From Sneathiella chungangensis (GTDB taxonomy: Bacteria > Pseudomonadota > Alphaproteobacteria > Sneathiellales > Sneathiellaceae): a stretch of 64,000 bases of DNA. The position numbers and the translations under genes are program-made. Positions 42,432 to 52,585 of the stretch are shown in pieces (position 1 is the first letter of the stretch; each line of letters starts with the position of its first letter). The notes beneath the pieces are model-generated. The model had not been told where the DNA came from and did not search any database. It saw nothing but the letters and a program-made list of their open reading frames with translations. The stretch covers positions 1-64,000 of the forward strand of contig NZ_WTVA01000014.1 of assembly GCF_009882935.1 (NCBI RefSeq). The letters run 5' to 3'.

Positions 42432-44546
42432 ATGAGTGAAACCCAATCAACAGCAGAAGCCTCGCGGGGAGGCAACGAACTTCTGCATAGGTTCACGCAA
42501 ATTGTCGGAAGAAGCGATATCGGTCTTGCACTCGGTGTTGTCTGCATCCTGATTGTTCTGATCCTGCCGATGCCCAGCTGGCTGCTGGATTTCAGCCTGG
42601 CCATTTCCATCACCTTCTCGGTGGTGATCCTGATGACCTGCCTGTTTATCTCGAAGCCACTGGATTTCAGCTCCTTCCCGACCGTTCTGCTGATTGCGAC
42701 GATGTTGCGTCTCGCGCTCAACCTCGCCTCTACACGATTGATCCTTTCCGAAGGACATACCGGTCCCGAAGCGGCTGGCCATGTGATCGAAGCCTTCGGC
42801 AGCTTCGTGATGGGCGGAAATTTCGTGATCGGCATTATCGTATTCTCGATCCTGGTGCTCGTGAATTTCGTAGTCATCACCAAGGGTTCCGGACGTATCG
42901 CCGAAGTCGCGGCCCGCTTCTCACTGGATGCCATGCCCGGCAAGCAAATGGCAATCGATGCCGACCTGTCCGCCGGAATGATCAATGAAGATACGGCCCG
43001 CAAGCGGCGCAAGGACCTCGAGGATGAGAGCGGTTTCTTCGGCGCAATGGACGGTGCATCCAAGTTCGTCCGCGGCGACGCCATCGCCGGCCTGCTGATT
43101 ACCTTCATCAATATTATCGGCGGCATCATTATCGGCGTCGCCCAGGAAGGCATGACCTTCGCCGCCGCCGCCGACAGCTATACGCTGCTCACCGTCGGTG
43201 ACGGTCTCGTCAGCCAGGTTCCGGCCCTGATCGTTTCTGTCGCCGCCGGCCTGCTGGTGTCGCGCGGCGGTGTCATCGGAACGACGGACAAAGCGCTGCT
43301 TGGCCAACTTGGCGGTTATCCCCGTGCCCTCGGCGTCAGCTCCTTCCTGCTCGTCGGCCTGTCGTTGCTGCCTGGCGTTCCCATGATCCCCTTCATGATC
43401 CTGGCTGGTGGCATCGGCTATTCCGCCTTCGTTCTCAATCGACGGCAGGAAACCAAACTGGTTGAGGAAGAACAGCTGAAACTGGAGAGCAAGAAAGCCG
43501 CGGTGCCGGCAGAAGAGCCAATTTCCTCTGCGCTTGCCATCGACGATCTGCGCCTCGAACTCGGCTACGGACTTCTCTCGCTGATCAATGATACGGAGGG
43601 GTATCGCCTGACCGACCAGATAAAGGCGCTGCGCCGCCAGATCGCAAGCGAGATGGGTTTCGTCATGCCGAGCGTGCGCATCCTCGATAACATGCAGCTG
43701 CCGGCGAACAACTACCTGGTTCGCGTCAAGGAGGTCGAGGCTGGCGCCGGTGACGTGCGGCCCAACAATCTCCTGATTATGGATCCGCAAGGACAGCATA
43801 TCGATCTGCCGGGCGAGGAAACGGTAGAGCCGACATTCGGTCTGCCGGCGGTCTGGGTCGATACGGGCCAGCGCGAAGAGGCATCGTTCCGCGGTTACAC
43901 GATCGTTGATCCGGCAACTGTGATCACGACGCATCTGACCGAGATCCTGAAGGATCACATGCCGGACCTGCTCTCCTACGCCGAAACGCAGAAACTGCTC
44001 GACGACCTGCCAAGCGTCAACCAAAAGCTTATCGCCGATTTGATCCCGAGCCATATCTCGGTAAGCGGTGTTCAGCGTATCTTGCAGAATCTGCTTTCCG
44101 AGCGCGTCTCCATCCGCGACCTTCCGACAATTCTGGAAGGCATTTCGGAGGCAACCGGATATTCGCAAAATATCAACATCATTACGGAACATGTTCGCGC
44201 GCGGCTGTCCCGGCAGATTTCTGCTGTCAATACCGCCGACGATGGCTATATCCCGCTCATCACCCTGTCTCCGCAATGGGAGCAGAATTTTGCCAACGCC
44301 ATTATTGGTCAGGGCGATGACCGTCAGCTTTCCATGGCGCCAAGCCAGCTTCAGGAATTTATTGCTAGGGTGAGAGACGTGTTCGATACCCTGGCTAATC
44401 AGGGGCATAATCCGGTCATGCTGACTAGCCCGGCGATCCGTCCCTATGTGCGGTCGATTATCGAACGGTTCCGCCCGTCAACAGTCGTGATGTCGCAGAA
44501 TGAAATTCATCCCAAGGCCAGACTCAAAACTCTGGCGCAGGTTTGA
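42432..44546 (+). CDS. flhA: Flagellar type III export gate protein FlhA
   Basis: 704-residue export gate subunit: about eight membrane helices in residues 25-320 with the FHIPEP-type signature region (RFSLDAMPGKQMAIDADLSAGMINEDTARKRRKDLEDESGFFGAMDGASKFVRGDAIAG), and a cytoplasmic domain from about 350 (LGYGLLSLINDTEGYRLTDQIKALRRQIASEMGFVMPSVRILDN) that docks substrates and chaperones. It precedes flhF by 12 bp in the same operon. Confidence 0.97.
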   Translation: MSETQSTAEASRGGNELLHRFTQIVGRSDIGLALGVVCILIVLILPMPSWLLDFSLAISITFSVVILMTCLFISKPLDFSSFPTVLLIATMLRLALNLASTRLILSEGHTGPEAAGHVIEAFGSFVMGGNFVIGIIVFSILVLVNFVVITKGSGRIAEVAARFSLDAMPGKQMAIDADLSAGMINEDTARKRRKDLEDESGFFGAMDGASKFVRGDAIAGLLITFINIIGGIIIGVAQEGMTFAAAADSYTLLTVGDGLVSQVPALIVSVAAGLLVSRGGVIGTTDKALLGQLGGYPRALGVSSFLLVGLSLLPGVPMIPFMILAGGIGYSAFVLNRRQETKLVEEEQLKLESKKAAVPAEEPISSALAIDDLRLELGYGLLSLINDTEGYRLTDQIKALRRQIASEMGFVMPSVRILDNMQLPANNYLVRVKEVEAGAGDVRPNNLLIMDPQGQHIDLPGEETVEPTFGLPAVWVDTGQREEASFRGYTIVDPATVITTHLTEILKDHMPDLLSYAETQKLLDDLPSVNQKLIADLIPSHISVSGVQRILQNLLSERVSIRDLPTILEGISEATGYSQNINIITEHVRARLSRQISAVNTADDGYIPLITLSPQWEQNFANAIIGQGDDRQLSMAPSQLQEFIARVRDVFDTLANQGHNPVMLTSPAIRPYVRSIIERFRPSTVVMSQNEIHPKARLKTLAQV

Positions 44547-44558
44547 GGGCGGCAATAG

Positions 44559-45671
44559 ATGCGGATAAAAACCTATACAGCCCAAACCATGGAAAAGGCC
44601 ATCAGCAAGCTGCGCTTGGAAATGGGACCTGAAGCCATCATTCTTTCGAGCCAGAACACCGAAACCGGAGAAGTTCAGCTTACGGCGGCGATCGAACAGA
44701 TTGAGACCCGCGCGCCGTCGAACGTCAATAGCTGGGCGGCGGACTGGGACAGGGACTGGAAGATCGAAGCAAGCCGACCGGAGCAGAAAAATCTCAAAAG
44801 CGGGTCAAACGGTAATGTCGTGGTCGACATGCCGACCTCTCCTCATGCAGCAAAACCCGCGGAGATAAAGATCACACCGAAAATGGAATCCCTTGTGCAG
44901 TCCATGGCCTATCACGGGATCCCGACGCGGCTTGCCGAAAAACTCTGTCGATCGGCTCTCGCCGTTGAGACGGAGGATACCGAAATGGCGCTCGCGGCCG
45001 CCCTGGACAGCCATTTCAAATACTCATCCCGCATTTCGGATCGCACGGCACCCATGATGCTGGTCGGACCGCCCGGCGTCGGCAAGACCATCACAATCGC
45101 GAAATTTGCCGCCACCGCGAAAATGGAGGGCCGCCGCGTCCATATCATCACGACGGATACCAGCCGTGCCGGCGCGGTTGAGCAGCTTAAGGCCTATACG
45201 GATATTCTCGGGTTCGAGCTTAATGTGGCGGAAACACCTGAGCAGCTTAAGTCGCTCTTGCGTCAAGATAAACTGCCGGATGGCGCGGATATCCTGATCG
45301 ACTCAGGCGGTGTCAATGTTTACGACGAAGATGAGATTACCAGTCTCACACGGAATATTGTGGCCGCAAAAGCAGAGCCGGTCGCCGTTCTCGCAGCCGG
45401 TACTGATACGGCGGAAATGAGCGATACCGCAGAAGGTTTCGCAACACTTGGCGCACGGCGCATGATTATAACGCGGCTTGACACCACACGCCGTTACGGC
45501 GGGGTTTTCACGGCGGCGCATACCGCCAAACTCAGCTTCTCCTATGCAAGCGTATCTTCATCCGTCGCCACCGGACTTCACACAATCAATCCGGTAAACC
45601 TGGCCCGGCTTCTGCTCAGAGACCCGACCAGATCCGAAGTCGGCAAGGAATTTGACAAGGTAAAATCATGA
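44559..45671 (+). CDS. flhF: Flagellar SRP-like GTPase FlhF
   Basis: 370-residue GTPase that sets the polar position and number of flagella. The N-terminal B domain (MRIKTYTAQTMEKAISKLRLEMGPEAIILSS) activates FlhG; the NG domain has P-loop VGPPGVGKTITIAKFA, TTDTSRAGAVEQLKAY and ITRLDTTRRYGG. The last bases overlap the flhG start (ATGA, 45668-45671), giving a tightly coupled flhF-flhG pair as is usual for polarly flagellated bacteria. Confidence 0.94.
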   Translation: MRIKTYTAQTMEKAISKLRLEMGPEAIILSSQNTETGEVQLTAAIEQIETRAPSNVNSWAADWDRDWKIEASRPEQKNLKSGSNGNVVVDMPTSPHAAKPAEIKITPKMESLVQSMAYHGIPTRLAEKLCRSALAVETEDTEMALAAALDSHFKYSSRISDRTAPMMLVGPPGVGKTITIAKFAATAKMEGRRVHIITTDTSRAGAVEQLKAYTDILGFELNVAETPEQLKSLLRQDKLPDGADILIDSGGVNVYDEDEITSLTRNIVAAKAEPVAVLAAGTDTAEMSDTAEGFATLGARRMIITRLDTTRRYGGVFTAAHTAKLSFSYASVSSSVATGLHTINPVNLARLLLRDPTRSEVGKEFDKVKS

Positions 45672-46477
45672 TCCAGACTGAAACCCCCCTTCGCAACCGG
45701 CCACAGAGGCATCCCGCCACAAAGGAAGCCGGAAATAATCTGATCACGATTGCCTCGGGCAAGGGCGGCGTCGGCAAGACCGTTCTCGCGGTCAGCCTCA
45801 CCCAGGCGCTTGCAAAAGCCGGAAAGAAAGTTCTGCTTTTTGATGGCGATGTGGGTCTTGCCAATGTCGACATACAACTCGGCATCATGCCCGAGCGCGA
45901 CCTTGCGACGGTGGTAACCGGCGAAATGGCGCTGAAGGACGTTATTTTTGACTGCGCGGAAGGCGGGTTCGATCTGATCGCCGGACGTTCCGGTTCCGGT
46001 TCGCTCGGCGCCCTGTCCGTTCCGGACCTCAAAAAAATTCGAGAAGATCTCGCGGCCCTTGGCGAAAGCTACGACTACATCATTCTCGATCTCGGCGCCG
46101 GCATCGACGATGCTGTCAGGACCCTGTCCAACGGGTTGGGACCGAAACTGGTGGTGACGACCGGCGATCCGACGTCCCTTACCGATGCCTATGCCTATAT
46201 AAAAGTCACCTCCCAGCTATCGCCTGGTGCCGATTTGCGCATTCTTGTCAACATGGCCAAATCGATGGCCGAAGGACAGAAAATCTATGACAAGCTGTTG
46301 AGCGCCTGCCGGAACTTCCTTCATATAGAACCGCCGCTTGCGGGGATTGTTGAAATTGATGAAAAAGTTTCAAGCGCGATCCGCGCGCAGGCCGGGCTTA
46401 TGACGCGATATCCGAACAGCCGCGCCGCGGGCTCCGTCGATGATCTCGCCCGATACATTATCAAGGAGACTGCATAG
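45668..46477 (+). CDS. flhG: MinD-like ATPase FlhG (FleN)
   Basis: 269-residue deviant-Walker ATPase that limits flagellar number. Seen: an N-terminal DQAGxLR-like region is weak (QTETPLRNRPQ), Walker A ASGKGGVGKTVLAVSL, FDGDVGLANVDIQLGI, and DYIILDLGAGIDDAVR. A C-terminal amphipathic helix (SVDDLARYIIKE) may bind membrane. It overlaps flhF by 4 bp. Confidence 0.93.
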   Translation: MIQTETPLRNRPQRHPATKEAGNNLITIASGKGGVGKTVLAVSLTQALAKAGKKVLLFDGDVGLANVDIQLGIMPERDLATVVTGEMALKDVIFDCAEGGFDLIAGRSGSGSLGALSVPDLKKIREDLAALGESYDYIILDLGAGIDDAVRTLSNGLGPKLVVTTGDPTSLTDAYAYIKVTSQLSPGADLRILVNMAKSMAEGQKIYDKLLSACRNFLHIEPPLAGIVEIDEKVSSAIRAQAGLMTRYPNSRAAGSVDDLARYIIKETA

Positions 46478-46494
46478 CAATGCAGTAGCATGAC

Positions 46495-48288
46495 ATGAGT
46501 GGTTTGCGCTCAACTTCTGGCGTCCCGCCGGCTCTGGCCGGAACGGCGACATCACCGTCCAGCGGTCAGGGACCTGTCGCCCCGGCAAGTCCCGCGACTC
46601 CGGCAGGACAGGAGAGCGGATTGCCGGCCGGAACCGCGCCCCCGAAGGCCGCCGCGCCGGTGCTCAGCGAAGACATGCTTGTCAACGCCATCGTCATGGC
46701 AAAGTCGACAAGTGAAAATGTGATTTTGCACACCGCGTTCGGCAACTTCCGAATTACCACGCCAACGCCGCTGACCGTCGGCAGCCATATCGTTTTTGAA
46801 GTGACGGAGCTGCAGGATATCATAATGGCTCGGCTGCTTGTCTTGAATGGCAAAGACCTTGCGCCGCCTCTGGAAGTACGGCTTTTGCCAACCGTCGAAA
46901 AAGCGCTCTCTACCGCTGAGGGTTATATTAAGGCGGGGCAACTGCATCCGGCCGAGCTGAAATCGGGATTGCAAAATCTGACTGCGGCTATTTCTCCCGG
47001 CGTGAAAAGCGGCCCGGAACCGACAGCCCAAGGCACGCCGGCACAGACCACGTCTTCGGCGGCTACGCTTCCTCCGTCGCCCAAAAATGCGACTCTCGTT
47101 GCGCCGAATGGCGCGACCGGCGTTCAGGCGGATAGTGCGCCTCGCGCAAATCCGCAAGGACTTGCCGTTTATCAGCGGTATCATAGCCCGTCTCTGACGC
47201 CAGCTAAGGGTCATACTACCGGCTCTCCGGCGACAGGACAGGGACCGGCCGCGGCACCAAACCAAATATTTGAAGCAGAGATATTCAGCGCGCGGGCAAG
47301 GGAATCCGCCGGGAACGCAACAGATCGAATCTCGCTCGCTTCGGGCGAAAAAATCAACCTTATCGTCCGCCCACAACAATCGGGCGGCACATTGCAGCCA
47401 CGCGGGGATATATTTCAGGGAACCGTCATCGCACTCGCAAGGATGCCGAATAGTAACGGCTTTTCGCGGGTTACACTGCAAACGCCGATGGGTATGATTT
47501 CGTACAACACGTCGGCACCGCCGACGGCCGGAACAAATGTTCAGTTCGCCATCGCCGACGAGATTGCCGTTTTTCCCCTACCGGGATCGGAAATCCAGCA
47601 GCCCGGTGCGCACCAGCCAAAGCTCGCGCTTATGGGCGAATGGCATAATCTGCGCGAGGCGTTAAATTTGGTCGCGCGGCAAGATCCTATCGTGGCCCAG
47701 ACCGTCATTAGCCAGATGATGCCGCAGGCAAATGCGCAGCTGTCAAATGCCCTTCTCTTCTTTATGGCGGCCCTCAATCTCGGCTCGATCGAGAAATGGC
47801 TGGGCCAGGAATTTACGCAGGCGCTGCGGGCGGCCGGCCGCACGCCGTTACTGCAAGCTCTCGATGACGATTTCTCGACATTTTCCAGGTTGCAAAACGA
47901 GGCGGGCGGACAGGATTGGAAGAGCCTCAACTTTCCTTTCTTCGACGGCTCGAACCTTCGTCAGGTGCGCATGTTCTATCGTCAGCGCCAAGGTAACGAC
48001 GACATGGTCGCAGGCGAGGAAACGACCCGTTTCGTCATTGAACTCAATCTTTCAAAATCGGGTCAGATGCAGCTTGACGGTCTGTTCAAAAGACAACAGT
48101 TTAATCTGGCGATCCGGAGCCATAAAGATGTCCCGGAGGACATGCGGCTTCATATCGGCAAGTTGTTCAATGAACATATGGAAATTTCCGGCCTGAAAGG
48201 GCAGCTCATCTTCAAGACGACAACCCCCTTCCCCATTGATCCTCTCGCCGAATGGGAAAGGGGGAATGAGCCTGAAAGTCAGGCCTAA
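46495..48288 (+). CDS. Second FliK-like protein downstream of flhG
   Basis: 597-residue protein with a Pro/Ala/Gly/Thr-rich N-terminal half (long unordered stretches at residues 1-60 and 160-260), an ordered middle and a C-terminal segment [61 protein letters not shown], whose strand pattern resembles the FliK C-terminal core. Position after flhF-flhG supports a flagellar role. It is distinct from the fliK at 32.0 kb. A role in hook-length or export control is only inferred. It overlaps the opposing yjbR gene by 4 bp. Confidence 0.65.
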   Translation: MSGLRSTSGVPPALAGTATSPSSGQGPVAPASPATPAGQESGLPAGTAPPKAAAPVLSEDMLVNAIVMAKSTSENVILHTAFGNFRITTPTPLTVGSHIVFEVTELQDIIMARLLVLNGKDLAPPLEVRLLPTVEKALSTAEGYIKAGQLHPAELKSGLQNLTAAISPGVKSGPEPTAQGTPAQTTSSAATLPPSPKNATLVAPNGATGVQADSAPRANPQGLAVYQRYHSPSLTPAKGHTTGSPATGQGPAAAPNQIFEAEIFSARARESAGNATDRISLASGEKINLIVRPQQSGGTLQPRGDIFQGTVIALARMPNSNGFSRVTLQTPMGMISYNTSAPPTAGTNVQFAIADEIAVFPLPGSEIQQPGAHQPKLALMGEWHNLREALNLVARQDPIVAQTVISQMMPQANAQLSNALLFFMAALNLGSIEKWLGQEFTQALRAAGRTPLLQALDDDFSTFSRLQNEAGGQDWKSLNFPFFDGSNLRQVRMFYRQRQGNDDMVAGEETTRFVIELNLSKSGQMQLDGLFKRQQFNLAIRSHKDVPEDMRLHIGKLFNEHMEISGLKGQLIFKTTTPFPIDPLAEWERGNEPESQA

Positions 48289-48638
48289 ATACCAAGCTCC
48301 TTCCGCACAGCCTTTGTCAGCTTGGCGCTGATAATCGTATATGCCTCCCTGATATACAGCTTGATATCTTCGTCGGTCATGGCGTCCGCCGAGGTGATTT
48401 GAACCCATTTGGCGCGGGCAAGATAGGGTGCGGGAATGATCCCCTCCTGCTCGACAAGAATGGCATAGGCCAGATCGCTGCATTTAAAGCTGATTTTTTC
48501 CGTCTCTCCCGCTCCCCAATGCGAGCATATAGCGAAAATCTTCCCTCCGATCTTCCAGACGGACGCATTCCCCCATTGCACAACATTTGTGGCCGCCGGG
48601 AGGGTTTCGCAAAAACTATCAAATTCAGTCCGGGTCAT
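48285..48638 (-). CDS. MmcQ/YjbR-family protein
   Basis: 117-residue cysteine-light small protein of the MmcQ/YjbR family (DNA-binding-like fold, unknown function). Family features are the N-terminal [68 protein letters not shown] and the C-terminal [16 protein letters not shown] helix. A strong GGGGGAGGAAAAG ribosome site supports the start. Confidence 0.85.
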   Translation of the reverse strand: MTRTEFDSFCETLPAATNVVQWGNASVWKIGGKIFAICSHWGAGETEKISFKCSDLAYAILVEQEGIIPAPYLARAKWVQITSADAMTDEDIKLYIREAYTIISAKLTKAVRKELGI

Positions 48639-48770
48639 AATTCACTTTTCCTCCCCCTGCAGAGCATTTTGCAGATAAATTCATCTTTCGCCACTCAACA
48701 TTCGATCTTGATAGATCGCGGCCGCTACGCCATATTCGCGAGCAAATTCGAAACTATTGGAAATCAGAAA

Positions 48771-49676
48771 ATGTTTGTCGTCGCCGCGCTCTATAAATTT
48801 GTAGCCCTGCCCGACTACGAGGAACTGCAGGGCAAGCTGCTCGACCTCTGCCAGCGAAATGGCATTCAAGGAACACTTCTACTTGCCGAAGAGGGTATCA
48901 ACGGCACAGTCTCCGGAACGCGCGAGGCGATTGACGCGCTCCTCGGATTTCTCAAGGCCGATACCCGTTTCAAAGACCTGCAGCACAAGGAAGCGCTCTA
49001 CGAAAAGCAGCCATTTTACCGGATGAAGGTCCGCCTAAAGAAAGAGATCGTGACCCTCGGGGCACCGGGACTCAATCCGCGTGAGGCCGTCGGCACCTAT
49101 GTCAAACCGAAAGACTGGGACAGCCTTATCAGTGAGCCGGACATCTTGTTGATCGATACGCGCAACGACTATGAAGTGGAAGTCGGGACCTTCAGGGGCG
49201 CCATCAATCCGGAGACCAAAACCTTTCGCGAGTTCAAGAAATTTGTCGAGGAAAAACTCGATCCGGTTCGCGACAAGAAAATCGCCATGTTTTGCACAGG
49301 TGGCATTCGCTGTGAAAAATCGACATCCTACCTCCTCTCGAAAGGGTTCGAGAATGTCTATCACCTGGAAGGCGGCATCCTGCAGTATCTTGAAGAAGTT
49401 CCGAAAAAGAACAGCAGTTGGGAAGGCGAATGCTTCGTCTTTGACCAGCGGGTGACCGTCAATCACGACCTTGAAAAAGGGTCTTATGATCAATGCTACG
49501 CCTGCCGCTACCCAATTACCGAAGAGGAAAAGGCCTCGCCGCTTTATATCGAGGGCGTGTCTTGCCCGCGTTGCCATGACAGCCTGAGCCCGGATCAGAA
49601 AAAGCGGTTTGCAGATCGTCAGAAACAGATCAGGCTCGCGAAAGAGCGCAACGAAATCCATATCGGCAGCAAGTAA
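48771..49676 (+). CDS. trhO: tRNA uridine-34 hydroxylase, rhodanese type
   Basis: 301-residue TrhO/YceA enzyme that hydroxylates U34 of certain tRNAs using oxygen on the route to 5-(carboxy)methoxyuridine. The N-terminal acylphosphatase-like domain ([26 protein letters not shown]) is followed by a rhodanese domain with catalytic Cys175 in [12 protein letters not shown], and a C-terminal part with [15 protein letters not shown] and CPRCHDSL, possibly a zinc site. ATG 48771 after TTGGAAATCAGAAA is chosen; the frame extends 124 codons upstream into the yjbR region without support. It is not obviously related to flagella. Confidence 0.9.
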   Translation: MFVVAALYKFVALPDYEELQGKLLDLCQRNGIQGTLLLAEEGINGTVSGTREAIDALLGFLKADTRFKDLQHKEALYEKQPFYRMKVRLKKEIVTLGAPGLNPREAVGTYVKPKDWDSLISEPDILLIDTRNDYEVEVGTFRGAINPETKTFREFKKFVEEKLDPVRDKKIAMFCTGGIRCEKSTSYLLSKGFENVYHLEGGILQYLEEVPKKNSSWEGECFVFDQRVTVNHDLEKGSYDQCYACRYPITEEEKASPLYIEGVSCPRCHDSLSPDQKKRFADRQKQIRLAKERNEIHIGSK

Positions 49677-49773
49677 CAGCCCCTGCGCCGCGGTTATGGG
49701 GATGCTGACCTGATCAGTTTCTTTAAGGGGCGCAGGGCAAATGGATCGGATGTAAAGAAAATAGCCGAAAGAG

Positions 49774-50196
49774 CTATTTCATGCCGCTTTTTCGCCGATG
49801 CAGCTCGATGGCGATTTCATCCAGGCCCATCTGTTCGATCCGGTTACGCTCGTATTTCTCCCGAACCCCGCGTGCATCTAATGCGACCTGATATTTCTTG
49901 AGTTCCTGATAGCAATCCGACACCTCATCATTAAGTTCGGCAATCTTGCTATCCACCTCCTCAATGCTGGCCCTTATATTGTCCCGTTTTTGCTTGGCTG
50001 CCGCGGCATAATTTGCGAATGAAAATCCGACCTCAGGATTGCTCCCCGCCACTTCCTGCTCTTTTTTCTGCTCCTCTTCCAACGTCCGAAGCTGTTTGAC
50101 GAATTCCGCCCGCAGACTTTCGAAATCGGCAAGTTCGCGCCGCTTTTCATCGAGCTTCCATTTATGGACCCGGATTAGATTTTGTAATCCCTTCAT
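49774..50196 (-). CDS. fliJ: Flagellar export chaperone FliJ
   Basis: 140-residue nearly all-helical coiled-coil protein, with charged heptad-like regions (LIRVHKWKLDEKRRELADFESLRAEFVKQLRTLEEEQKKEQEV; RDNIRASIEEVDSKIAELNDEVSDCYQELKKYQ). Sequence conservation in FliJ is low; the call rests on the coiled-coil shape, length and the position 35 bp downstream of fliI. It would act as the stalk linking FliI to FlhA. Confidence 0.85.
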   Translation of the reverse strand: MKGLQNLIRVHKWKLDEKRRELADFESLRAEFVKQLRTLEEEQKKEQEVAGSNPEVGFSFANYAAAAKQKRDNIRASIEEVDSKIAELNDEVSDCYQELKKYQVALDARGVREKYERNRIEQMGLDEIAIELHRRKSGMK

Positions 50197-50231
50197 TTTC
50201 TTTCTGCCGTTGTTGCGTCAGGCATGCAGCA

Positions 50232-51563
50232 TCACGCGGTTTCAAGTTCCGGATGCCGCTCCAGAATCTCGGATAGCGCCGCAAAGCACTCTGGAAGGCT
50301 GGTTCTTTCCTGCTTCCCCTGGCTCATGAATTCCTCCAGCATGGGGAAAAAATGTATAGCCTCATCCACCAGCGGATCGGTCCCGCGCCGGTAGGCGCCA
50401 AGTCGGATCATCTCGGCCATATCCTCATAGGTTGCCAGATATTGCTTCGCTTTCGTAATAATCGCGTTCTCTTCGTCAGTATTGCATCCGGGCATCGTCC
50501 GTGAGATGGACTTGAGCACATTGATAGCGGGATAGCGGCCGCGCTCGGCGATTTGCCGCTCCATCACGATATGACCATCCAAAATGCCGCGAACTGCATC
50601 CGCCACAGGCTCATTATGGTCGTCGCCTTCGACAAGCACGGTGAAAAGACCGGTAATGCTTCCTTTTCCGGCCCCCGGCCCTGCGCGCTCAAGCAGTTTC
50701 GGCAATTCGCTGAAGACAGTAGGCGTATAGCCCTTGCTTGTTGGCGGCTCTCCGCCGGACAGACCAATATCCCGTTGCGCCATTGCAAAGCGTGTGACGC
50801 TGTCCATAAGACAGAGAACGTCATTTTCCCGGTCGCGAAAATATTCAGCGAGAGATAGCGTAAGATAAGCCGCCTGCCGGCGCATCAGCGCGGATTCATC
50901 CGACGTTGCCACAACAACGATGCTTTTTTTCAATCCTTCTACACCAAGGTCGTCCTTGATAAATTCCTGAACCTCGCGACCGCGTTCGCCGATCAGGCCG
51001 ATCACATTGATGTCCGCCGCGGTATTCCGGGCCAACATCGAAAAAAGAACGGACTTTCCAACACCTGATCCGGCGAAAATGCCCATGCGCTGGCCACGGC
51101 AGCACGTTATAAATGCGTTCAATGCCCTGACGCCGAGATCAATCTTCTCTCCCACCCGCTGACGCGCATGCGCGGGTGGCGGCGCATTCCGAAATGGAAC
51201 GGGCTCACTCCCGGCGGTGAGGGGCGGCCCACCATCAATAGGTTCGCCCATGGCGTTTACGACACGCCCCAGCCAGCTTGCATTCGGATAAACGACGGGA
51301 TCCCGCTCGGCAATTTCCGCCTTGCAGCCGATGCCGATGCCTTCCAGCGCGCCAAAGGGCATCAACAAGGCACGCTCGTCACGAAATCCCACGACCTCGC
51401 ATTTAACACGGCCGCCATCACGGGCGCGGAGATTAACCCGGCTGCCGATACTCAAATGTCTCTGGATCCCACCGATTTCGACCAGCAAGCCCTGAATTGC
51501 GGCCACACGGCCATAATATTGAGACGTTGGAACCCGGTTAATTTCTGAAATTATATTTTGCAC
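50232..51563 (-). CDS. fliI: Flagellum-specific ATPase FliI
   Basis: 443-residue ATPase of the F1-beta-like type III export family. P-loop [76 protein letters not shown] and [30 protein letters not shown] are family signatures. GTG start 51563 with GGAG eight bases upstream. It is divergent from ctrA across a 188-bp region. Confidence 0.96.
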   Translation of the reverse strand: MQNIISEINRVPTSQYYGRVAAIQGLLVEIGGIQRHLSIGSRVNLRARDGGRVKCEVVGFRDERALLMPFGALEGIGIGCKAEIAERDPVVYPNASWLGRVVNAMGEPIDGGPPLTAGSEPVPFRNAPPPAHARQRVGEKIDLGVRALNAFITCCRGQRMGIFAGSGVGKSVLFSMLARNTAADINVIGLIGERGREVQEFIKDDLGVEGLKKSIVVVATSDESALMRRQAAYLTLSLAEYFRDRENDVLCLMDSVTRFAMAQRDIGLSGGEPPTSKGYTPTVFSELPKLLERAGPGAGKGSITGLFTVLVEGDDHNEPVADAVRGILDGHIVMERQIAERGRYPAINVLKSISRTMPGCNTDEENAIITKAKQYLATYEDMAEMIRLGAYRRGTDPLVDEAIHFFPMLEEFMSQGKQERTSLPECFAALSEILERHPELETA

Positions 51564-51591
51564 GAATGACGCTCCGCCGGTCCTTTTATAC

Positions 51592-51612
51592 TAACCAAGA
51601 AATCGTTGGTTA
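51592..51612. promoter_or_regulatory. Palindrome between fliI and ctrA
   Basis: TAACCAA-GAAATCG-TTGGTTA, perfect 7-bp arms with a 7-bp centre, followed by AG. Its arms contain TTAACC/GGTTAA-like CtrA half-site elements, but spacing differs from the normal site. It lies 29 bp upstream of the fliI start. Confidence 0.4.
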
Positions 51613-51695
51613 AGCCATTGTGCCCGATACAATTTAATGTTTCGTAAATGCCGTAAACCGAAGTTAATAAAGATAGTTAATTTTTATCTTTTGTT

Positions 51696-51715
51696 TTAAC
51701 TAATTGTTAAGTTAA
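51696..51715. promoter_or_regulatory. CtrA box upstream of ctrA
   Basis: TTAACTAATTGTTAA (51696-51710) is an exact TTAA-N7-TTAA CtrA site, with a further TTAA at 51712-51715. It is about 40-55 bp upstream of the ctrA start and would allow autoregulation, as known in Caulobacter; it may also serve the divergent fliI. Confidence 0.8.
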
Positions 51716-51751
51716 GTTATTAATAATAGTTGCGTTCAGGAGGTACAATAT

Positions 51752-52453
51752 ATGCGGGTACTATTGATAGAAGACGATAGCTCTATGGCTCGTGGCATCG
51801 AATTGATGCTGAGCGCAGAGGGCCTTAATGTTTACACGACCGACCTCGGTGAAGAGGGCGTGGATCTCGGTAAACTCTACGACTACGACATTATTATACT
51901 GGATTTGGGCCTGCCTGACATGTCAGGTTACGACGTCTTGAAAAAGCTTCGTACGGCTAAGGTATCAACGCCCATTCTCATCCTGTCCGGAATGTCCGAA
52001 CCTGATGATAAGGTTAAAGGATTGGGCTTCGGCGCGGATGATTACCTGACCAAGCCTTTTAATAAAGATGAACTTGTTGCACGTATTCATGCAATCGTTC
52101 GTCGGTCAAAAGGACATGCGCAATCGACGATCCAGACCGGTAAACTTACCGTCAACCTGGATTCCAAATCTGTCGAGGTCAGCGGCCAGAGACTGCATCT
52201 GACCGGCAAGGAATACGGCATGCTGGAACTTCTCAGCCTGCGCAAGGGAACGACACTCACGAAGGAAATGTTCCTCAACCACCTCTATGGGGGTATGGAC
52301 GAGCCGGAACTCAAGATTATCGACGTTTTCGTCTGTAAACTTCGCAAAAAGCTTGCGGCGGCAACCGCCGGAGACAACTATATCGAAACGGTCTGGGGCC
52401 GCGGTTATGTCCTGCGCGACCCTGATGAAAGCCTGCAGGCCAAAGCAAGCTAG
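51752..52453 (+). CDS. ctrA: Cell-cycle response regulator CtrA
   Basis: 233-residue OmpR-family response regulator. Receiver with Asp51 ([24 protein letters not shown]) and a winged-helix domain ([54 protein letters not shown]) that is almost invariant in alphaproteobacterial CtrA. CAGGAGGT gives a strong start. The chain ends in QAKAS, without the two terminal alanines recognised by ClpXP in Caulobacter CtrA. ChpT, its phosphodonor, is encoded 6 kb away. Confidence 0.97.
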   Translation: MRVLLIEDDSSMARGIELMLSAEGLNVYTTDLGEEGVDLGKLYDYDIIILDLGLPDMSGYDVLKKLRTAKVSTPILILSGMSEPDDKVKGLGFGADDYLTKPFNKDELVARIHAIVRRSKGHAQSTIQTGKLTVNLDSKSVEVSGQRLHLTGKEYGMLELLSLRKGTTLTKEMFLNHLYGGMDEPELKIIDVFVCKLRKKLAAATAGDNYIETVWGRGYVLRDPDESLQAKAS

Positions 52454-52488
52454 GCATCGCTCAGCGAGAAAAAATAGAAGACAAATTA

Positions 52489-52519
52489 AACCCCGCGGAA
52501 CATCAAATTCCGCGGGGTT
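52489..52519. terminator. Bidirectional terminator between ctrA and cheR
   Basis: Perfect 12-bp stem AACCCCGCGGAA / TTCCGCGGGGTT with a 7-nt loop, flanked by short T-rich stretches on both sides, between two converging genes. Confidence 0.85.
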
Positions 52520-52585
52520 CAATTTTCTCAGGTTCGACTATCTTAACCGCAATCAAATGCGAAATCGCATCCGACGACTGGCGCC

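Noticed and set aside
42921-44408. 495-codon open frame on the minus strand
   Set aside because: It is antisense to flhA, whose protein is fully conserved; the antisense translation shows no family and is a by-product of GC-rich codon use.
48399-48770. N-terminal extension of trhO
   Set aside because: The frame is open but overlaps yjbR on the other strand and the extra residues do not belong to the family; ATG 48771 has a ribosome site.
49681-49737. Terminator after trhO
   Set aside because: CCCTGCGCC and GGCGCAGGG can pair but the loop is about 39 nt and there is no T-run; too weak to call.
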